Shown piece after piece: positions 50,101 through 59,100 of a stretch of 64,000 nt of DNA. The DNA comes from Argyresthia goedartella. Lineage: Eukaryota; Arthropoda; Insecta; Lepidoptera; Argyresthiidae. The notes below the pieces were generated by a model. The model had not been told where the DNA came from. It worked only from the letters and a program-made list of their open reading frames with translations, and did no database searches. The stretch is from contig OX463809.1 of the NCBI GenBank assembly GCA_949825045.1, forward strand, positions 4,925,501-4,989,500, given 5' to 3'. The translations under genes were made by a program, and so were the position numbers. Positions within the stretch are counted from its first letter, which is position 1. Each line of letters begins with the position of its first letter.

Positions 50101-53100
50101 CAAAAACCTATTACTGATTTCCTGCGACTCTGGCTTCTAGCATTCCAAACATTTTTGAAACTGGCTATTTCCCGCTAATATTATAAATTTGAACGTTTAT
50201 GAGTAATGTTGTCTCGATACTTGCTAGTTTAGAAGTCCACGCGGACGAAGTTGCCGGCACCAGCTAGTGTAGAATAACGTCACAGGCGCGTCATCCGCAC
50301 CAAATGTGCGGACCCTAATGATGATGGAGAGCATAGATCGGAAACGATATCGATTCCAGCAGCTCTCTTCGGTTTCTGTGAAATCAATCCGGATCGCTTT
50401 CAAATAGATGTTTTGAAATGTGTTCGCCGACTTCGAACCGACGCTGACCGATCAGAAGCGCTATTCTGACTATGATGTCTAGAAATTTCTATGGAAATTA
50501 ACTACGTGTTTGTGTTTTTTGTTTGACGACACTGACTAGTTGCCAATTTGAGGTTGTTATTGTATTATTGTTCGTAATTCATACTTCTTTATTGCCACAG
50601 ATATTTAACCTGTAGACTAGGGTAAACCCTAATAAGGAACTTTTATAAAATTCACGCTAACTCAGGTAACCCCTAAGCTTATAAGGAACCTCTGAGGCTG
50701 GGGTCAGAAAATTCCTTATTGTGCCGTTTAAACACTGTCTGACCGTGTTTAGTCGGTTAGGTAAGTAGTGTGTGGACCATCATTGGTTTAAGTGATACTG
50801 GCAACAAAATCGGGCAAATAAAACTTATTTCCGGGGAACCATTTCGCATTGCTCGCGTTTACTGGTCTTGGAGTCCGTTTTTGTTAGTGATTATGTATGG
50901 CAGGTATAGTAAAATAATCTATGGATTGATAACGTATATATATAGGATAATAAAAGTTGTAAATTTGATGCATAATAATCACATCTGTGTTTGAAATAAA
51001 AATCAAATACTACCACGAAACAACGTTTTTTTTTTCACTGCTGTACTTTGACTACCTACAACAGAGAGAGACATAATTTGATAGGGTGAAAGGTCATAAA
51101 ATCAGAAATAAGCATCAATATATATGTGTTCACCTTTTATTTCAAAGACATAATTCTTGAGAAGTTATCCATAATTTAGTACACATTGCCACATAATTTC
51201 GACAATCCGGCGCGGAGTGTCGCATCCTTATTAAGAGAAAACATATCTACAATGGCGAGACTCTAAAAAGAGATTTCTTTCAAAAAACAAAGGCATGATA
51301 GGCAAATGTATCATTTAAGAGTAGGCAGTGCACAATATCTAATATCTAATCTATACCAAAATACATATGAAGTAAATTAAATATCTATAAAATATGGAAA
51401 ATAAAATACCTATATACCAGGCTACTAAATTAGCACCAATACATAAATATATTGTTATTGTTGTGTATTATGTAATAATGATGCCAATCGCAATTGAAAT
51501 ATCGACCAATGAGAACACGAGTCGCAGTTGCATTGACATGCAAAGTCCTATAAAAGATAGCTCATGTCAAATATTCGTGATTTGATTAGACCCGTTTTCC
51601 ATTGTGTTTGACATTAGAATTACATAATAAGGCTGCTGAACGCGATAATGTCACACGTCATCTTTAGTGATTGTAATTTGATTAGGAAGAAATCTGGATA
51701 GGTACAGAGAAATACGAGACTCGCTACAGATCGTACGCATGTGTTCTGTGGGTCGCAGAGAGTGCACCGCGCTGACAGAGAGCTGCTACCATCTGCTGTA
51801 CGTGCTGTGCGCGCGCGACAACACCTCGACGCCGCTGCTGCGCTTCCTGCGCACGCGCGACTACGCGCTCGAGAGACATCTCAAGGCGACCATCAATCTC
51901 GAGGTGAGACCTTACCTTACAAAACCTATTCCATGATACAAGCCACCGATTAGTGAAAACCGTATCACACTCCCCTCGGTAGTTCTCGAGGTCAGAAGGT
52001 ACAAAAAAAACGGATAAAAACTAAAAAAAAATGCTGCATATGTGGTATACAGTTTGACACAAAAAAATTGTCAACATTAAAATAAAAAATCCATCAAATT
52101 CGATTCCAAGAGTCCTTCGGCCACCCACCCTCTATTTTACAAAACTGCCCGTGTAATATGCCTGGTTTGCATTACACCCCGCCCTCGCTTACCCGTGCTG
52201 CCGGAAATGTTTCCCATGATGCCGACGTGGCAATGTCGATGGCTCTGATCTATATACTTTTCGCTCACACTCATGCAGCTGTCTCAAGCGATTTTTTGAC
52301 TCCCGCACAATAAACCGCCAACGGAGGGAGCACGGGCAGTGGACAATAACATGACGAGCGGCATGACAAGTGAGCGCTTATTTTATGCTCCTGCTCACTT
52401 CCCTGCCCACTTCGGTGTAATGTAAACGGATGAATACAAACAGCGTGTTGTGTCCCCCCAGCGCGCGTCGCCGACGTCACTGTCTGCGCGCTCGTGGGTG
52501 CTGCGCGCCTGCGCGGTGGAGGCGGGCGCCGCCGCACGCAACCGCTCCGCCGCCACCGCGCTGCTGCGGGCGCTGCAGCCGCAGGTAACTGTCGCAACCA
52601 CATGCCTTACACACTGATCAATCCAATACAACACATTTATTTAATTTAGAGCTCTTTCACACGAGCAGCATGCGCGTCGGCAGCAGTCGACGGCAGGCAA
52701 CAGTAGATTTTAACGGGTCGACGAACGAAGTCTGCTGTCGATTGCTGCCGACACGTTGTTAGCCTGCCGTCGACTGCGCACGTGTGAAAGAGCTCTTCGT
52801 TATCTGCCAAGCTGAAATGGATAGCTGCGGCGATGGGCTAGCCCCCTGTCATGCAAAATGGAGTATTGAATGACTGGCTAAGTGTGGGCACAATGTGCCT
52901 CTACCAACCCGTATAGGAAAAGGCGTGACGCGGTGTATGTTTGAAATGTAACTATGCCGATGTATGCCAGATATATCTTTCGACGGATGCCTGCCGGCTA
53001 CAATATACAATATAAGTAACTTGAACGAATTCACTGAATTCTAGCATAACATTTTTATATAGGCACATACATTGCTTCTGGCCCCACACTAGGATACCGT

Positions 53101-56100
53101 ATTTCGTGAGATCCCTCACGACACAGAGTACCCCAGCCGGGGATGGAACCCGAGACCTCTCGGGAGGTCGACAATTCACACATAAAATAGATTAGGTCGA
53201 ATATTCATCATTCATAATTTTGTTTGTTTGTTTATTTGTCTACGCAGTCTGTTGCCTTTGGCCTGGCCGTGCAGTTTTGCTATGTGCAGTTTTGCTGTGT
53301 GGGTTGATTAATAATTAATGATCAGGTTGATATTTCAGATGATTCTCAAAAAATAAGTCGGTGTCTATTTTGGATATGTTTTATGTCTCATTTAGTGTGC
53401 GTTGTGTATCATCTGTACTTTATCTCATCTTTATAGATGCTATCCCTAATTCTATATCCTTCCCTACACTGTAACTTCGATCTTAAATTGTGTAAACAAA
53501 GTAAATACAAAAAACTGGTCTTGTGTTATGTCCTAGTGAGAAATGTTTAAGATGTCGTCAGGTTTTGTGTTATGTTGTTAGTCCATTTCTTATGTTATGT
53601 CACCTGTCATCGTTTTTCTCTAAATAAACAAAATAAAATTAAGCTGAAACGAATTCAACAAAGATCTATGTATTGTATGTGTTCAGTCAGACACGTTGAC
53701 GTCAGTAGTTACCCCATATTCTGAAATACTTTAACTATAGAACGCGTTGATGACGTCACAGCCCCAGTTGCACAGATAATGTCACCTCTCTCTCTGTGCG
53801 AGAAAGAGAGGTCACCTGCACCGGGCGGTAGTTGTAAGGAACAAGGTGTCGACAGGAGTGGGAGTGGTGCCTGCTGCGGCGCACGCTCGCCAGCCTGCCC
53901 GTGCAGGTGGCGGCGGCGGAGGAGCCGCGCTGGGAGCTGCTGCACCCCACGCAGCTGCGGCACGCGCTCGACGAGTGCGACCTGCCGACCGGTAAGTGCT
54001 CAACTTAGTGCTGCATGCGGTGTTTTTTTTTTTGGGGGGGAAAAAATGGAATGTCCGGGTCCCCACATATTGAGCGGGCATCAGCTCGTGTGGTATACGG
54101 ACTAAAACAACCCCTTTATGTTTGCAGTTGTCCTACTAAGACTACTGTGAGCCATGGCCTCGGTATATGCTGAGGGCTTTCTACCTACAATCTGCTCTTT
54201 TGGGCGATATATATGTCTATATGATATATATGAGAGGAGTTTGCCTGCTTACCCGATTTTACGAGCGGACATCAGCTCATAGTCAGCGGGCGTGATAGCG
54301 GCACGTTAGGGGGGCAGATAGCCCCCGCTACTAAGAGGTGGCTAACTGCATGCGGTGACTATATCGTCCGACCGAGACTAGCCACTCATGAGTCATGGCT
54401 ATGAATAAGGCGAGAATTTCGCAATTTGTTGTTTGAAAGTGAGGGACAGAGATTTTGACAGAGTTAATTGTTCATCAACCGTTTCTCCCACGAATGGCAG
54501 TGGCAACATTTAATTGAAACTGGCAAATATCAATGCCACAATGCCGGTCGAACATGCGGTTCCTGAACACATCAAAAAGAGCATACGATATGTGTGTAGA
54601 TAAACTAGTGTATTAGTAGTGTAGCTATTAGGCATTAAAACTCTCGGGTGATATTATTATGAAACTCGCCTAAACCCACTCTCGAGTTTTAATGCCCTCC
54701 ATTATGTATCAGTCACATAAACTACTACGTATTATATTGTTAAAATAAAAAAACAAGTAGAATTTTGGTTTAGTTAAATATCGTACAAGATGTTTTTAAA
54801 TGGCAACAAATATAATGACCACCAAAATATATTTTTCCTACCCAAAATGGCTAAATGACCACCAAAAGTTGCAGAAAATATCAGGGCAAAATACTGCGGT
54901 AGCTTAGGTGAAGGGTAAAGGGGGTGAGCGAAGCGAAGCATCCTTCGTGTTAGGTTGAACATGTAAGAACAACAAAAAATACTTAAAAACATAAACTTAA
55001 GTAGGTACACAAAACATAAAAAGAAGTTTGGTGATCATTTATCCAAACACTATTTGGTGGATCCATCCATTGTGGCAGTAATTTCGAATTTATTGGCAGC
55101 AAATTTTTGAATTTTTTGTAATCGTTTAAACACAAGCCTTTTTAAATCTTGTTTAGTCTGTTTATGTGATTGATCTCATTCAAGTGAGTATACTTTGGAT
55201 GACAGTCTAGAACTGAATGTCAAATTTACTATTTTATGTATGTTAAGTGATTGTCATCTGTTTTACTTACCTAATACTTAAATTAAATAAAAATACGGAC
55301 ATAGCAAAGCATGATTTCAAGCTGTCAGACCAGTTCATTGGTTAATTGATTTTAACTCCTCCAGAAGTCCATCGAATAAATGCGTAAAGTATCCAATACT
55401 GAAGTACAATTTCACCAAGCCAACTGGGGCTCAATTCTCTTATGGGAAACGCATAGTGATAACATATCGATAGTATATCGACTGCTCACAAGGGCGCAAA
55501 ATGCCGTTTTTGTCAGACAGCTTTCAAATAAAATAGGCGCCGCCCCGAAAAGTCAAATACGGCATTTGGCACCCTTGGAGCAATGACTTTTGTCAAGTAT
55601 TGAAGCATGTTTTGTGCCAGACAGGCATCCAGTTGGCTGGGTGAAGTAGTGTTGAATGTGTGTCTCTGTTGTCCAGGGCTGGGCGGCAAGCGAATCAGCG
55701 TGAGCCGCGTGCACGCGCTGCTCGCGAGAGAGATGCTAGCGCTCAACGCGACCACGCAACAGCGGAACATGCTCGCCCTAGAGATACAGAAGGTTAGCTA
55801 TTACTGGCTAGCTATTATACACTTGAAAGTATTTGTAACCGCTAGAGATAAGGAGAAGAGTCGAAATGGGTAGGTGGATGGGCGGTAGGTACTTTGCTTG
55901 GGTTTCCGTGGCTTCTCTGTCTCCTGCGGGCTAGTGCGAGACGGTGGGGCTGTCTCGTGGCGTTGTCTCCCGGTTAGGGTGGAACTCAATGGTTGGGATG
56001 AGTCGTGCGTGGATGGCACGTGCGTGCGAGTCAGTCCAGTGCTCAATTAGTTCGCGGCACAGGGTTTGAATGCACTTCACACGCGACGTGATAGCTAGCT

Positions 56101-59100
56101 AGCTTGTAATTGTCTATGAGCGGATATGTGCGTTGGATAAAGAGAGAGTCACACCGACCCGTGGCTACCAATAATGGCGTCGAGTGGGGTGAAGCGCAAG
56201 CGCAAGTCACGGACGGAATGAGGAAGCCATTCGCCGGATTGCCATGCGCCGACGTCGTGGTTGGTGATTGGCGGAAAGGCGCGCTAACGTCACGCCTCTA
56301 GCGTGAACAGTATTCGTTATAAGACAATGATGCACAAAATGGGCTAGCCTTCTAGGCTAGTACTTGCAAAGGAGTGATGAATTACTGACTTAGTAGTAGG
56401 ATCCCGTTTGGCACCCTTCGCGTATGGAACCCTAATAAGTAGGCATTAGATTTGTTAAGAAAGCAAGGGAGTTATCCAAGATGTTTGGATTAGAAGTAGG
56501 AGCCCTTGGCCCTCTTCGGAGTAAATTAAAAGTGTAATCTTAACGTTGTTTTAGGTCCTAGACTACGTCACCGAGGTGAACCGCCGCCGCAACCTCGCCG
56601 CCACCATCTCCCACTACTACGACTCCTGGCGACAACTCACCGAGATACTCTTCTGCATCGCGCCACCAGACCTGCTCAGTGTGGAAGCCAAGAAGACCCT
56701 CATCCTGAACATTCTCCAGGACCTCCTGAGCAAGATCCCCCCAGCAGACGTCCTTCCCCAACTTGGATACTTGGCGTCTGGAACAGTCCTGCTCCTGCTC
56801 GTTAACCTACGTCACTGCTACATACTCCAGAAGAGGGAATCAGATCTCAAGTCCAAGGAGTTTGAGAACTCATTCTTCGGACCCTCAAGCCAGATGGAAT
56901 CTAAATCGTTAACGTTAAAGTTTGTTTTGCACAAAATTTTATCCTGGCTTCTTGTTTCGGGGGGCTCGACACAGAAAATGCGAGTGAATCTCTACGGAGC
57001 GTTGCTGAACTATCTGAATATAGTCAATTTGAAAGTCAGTCCGGCGGAAAACGAGGAGGATGTGAACTGCACCTACGTCAGTCGGCTGGACAACTCTAAA
57101 GGACTTCCCGGCAGAGAAGAATCGGCGTTGAAAAGCATGGTCATCGATGTGATTAGTGGTTTTGGCGATAATCTATGTTCTATAGGTAGGTAACTCCCAA
57201 GAGTAAAGTCAGGTATACTTACCTATATAAATTGCAGCAGGTGAACATGTTTGCGACGTAACTGTCGCTCGGGTAACAGTGGGATAGATCTCTCGGGTCA
57301 AAGACGTCACGCACTACATGAAAAACAGCGAGATCAATCAATATCACTGTATTCTGACTCACAGTGTCAAGTCGGGAGACAAGGGTGATCCTTCAAATTT
57401 GTGACCAATATCTGTTCATCCAGCGCTTAGTAAAATATTTGAAAAGATTATGTTCAGTCAAATGCTCTCACACTTCAACCGTACAAAACAACTCCTCGCC
57501 AAACAATACGGTTCCACTAGGGGTAAATCGATACGGATGCAGATATTACCCTTATATCTCATATTTATTCTGCATGGGAGGACGCACAGGATGCTATCGG
57601 ATTTTTATCGATCTGTCAAAGGCATATTTGATTGTGTTGATCATGACACTCTACGTATAAAATTAAATCATTACGGAGTTAGAAATACAGCGTTGGATCT
57701 AGTAAGATCATACGTAGGCAGTATAATTCAAAAAGCAGAAGTCAACAGCGTTAAATCTGATGGATCGGGTGTAAAAATTGGCGTTCCACAAGGTTCCATA
57801 TTAGGCCCTTTCTTATTCCTGGTATATATTAACGATCTGCCTTTCATGCTGGAGAAATTGACTGGCATGGTGTTGCTTGCTGATGATACTTCACTGGTCT
57901 TCAAAATTGAAAGACAAAAAGAAGATTTTGATGATGTTAATGGTGTATCGTCTTCAACATTGAATTGGTTCGCAGTTAATAATTATTGTTAAATGCTGGT
58001 AAAACCAAGTGTAACAAATTCTCACTTCCAAATGTCAGGCAAGTTGAGACCAGTTTAGTGTAAGACAGCAACACGTCAGAATGATTAAATGATACGAAGT
58101 TTCTTGGAATAATCATTGATTGCAAATTGTAGTGGGGACCCCACATAGATAAATTACCTGGTAAATTAAGTTCTACGGCTTACGCTGTTAGGAACATCAG
58201 ACAAAACACGGATGTGGCTACATCTAGGCTAGAATATTTTAGTTATTTTCATAGTGTCATGTCCTACGGTATCTTGTTGTGGGGGAAAACAGCGGATATT
58301 CAAACTATTTTTATTTTACAGAAAAGAGCTATTCAAGCAATTTATAATTTAAAACGAACAGACTCCTTAAGAGAGCTTTTTAAATAAATTGTCATACTTA
58401 CTGAAGCTAGTCAATTTATTTTCGAAAATAATGTATGTACGCAAGAACCTCAAAACATTTTCCAAACTTAGCGATAGCTGTATTGTTAACCTAAGAAATA
58501 ATCACAGACTAGTAGCGCCTCGGTTTAGACTAGGGAAGGTTAGCAATTATTTCAAGGGCCAGTGCATTCTCTACTACAATAAGATAACTGGACATTTAGA
58601 AATTGCTTTTTGAGCAATTTAAAAAGCATTTTAATGCGACTGTCTAAAAAGGGATATTACAAGGTTCAAGATTACTTAAGTGACGGGACTGTTTGGGGTT
58701 AATCTGGCTCAACATAGACCGTGCTGTTAATAATTTTGTAATTATTTATTCCTGCTAAATAATTATAATAATTAATTAATATTGTAATATTTGTATTACT
58801 TAAGCACAAGCAATTTTTAAAAGAGATCTTCAAATCAATCTATGGGAATTTATACACCCTTCTTCTCCCACAGTGGTCCAATGTACAGAGAGGCAAAAAA
58901 TGACGTTTGCTAAGTAAATGAAAATATCTACAGTAATAAATAAATTTGACTTTTACTGTAACACAAAACATCTTTCGTCCGCTTGCAAACGTCTTTACCT
59001 CGTTATTTTCTACAGTCTGCTCCGACTGCATCGGTGCGGGCCACGACGTCTGCCGCATGGTAGCGCTGAGCTGCCTCGACACGCTCGTCGAGATCCACCC

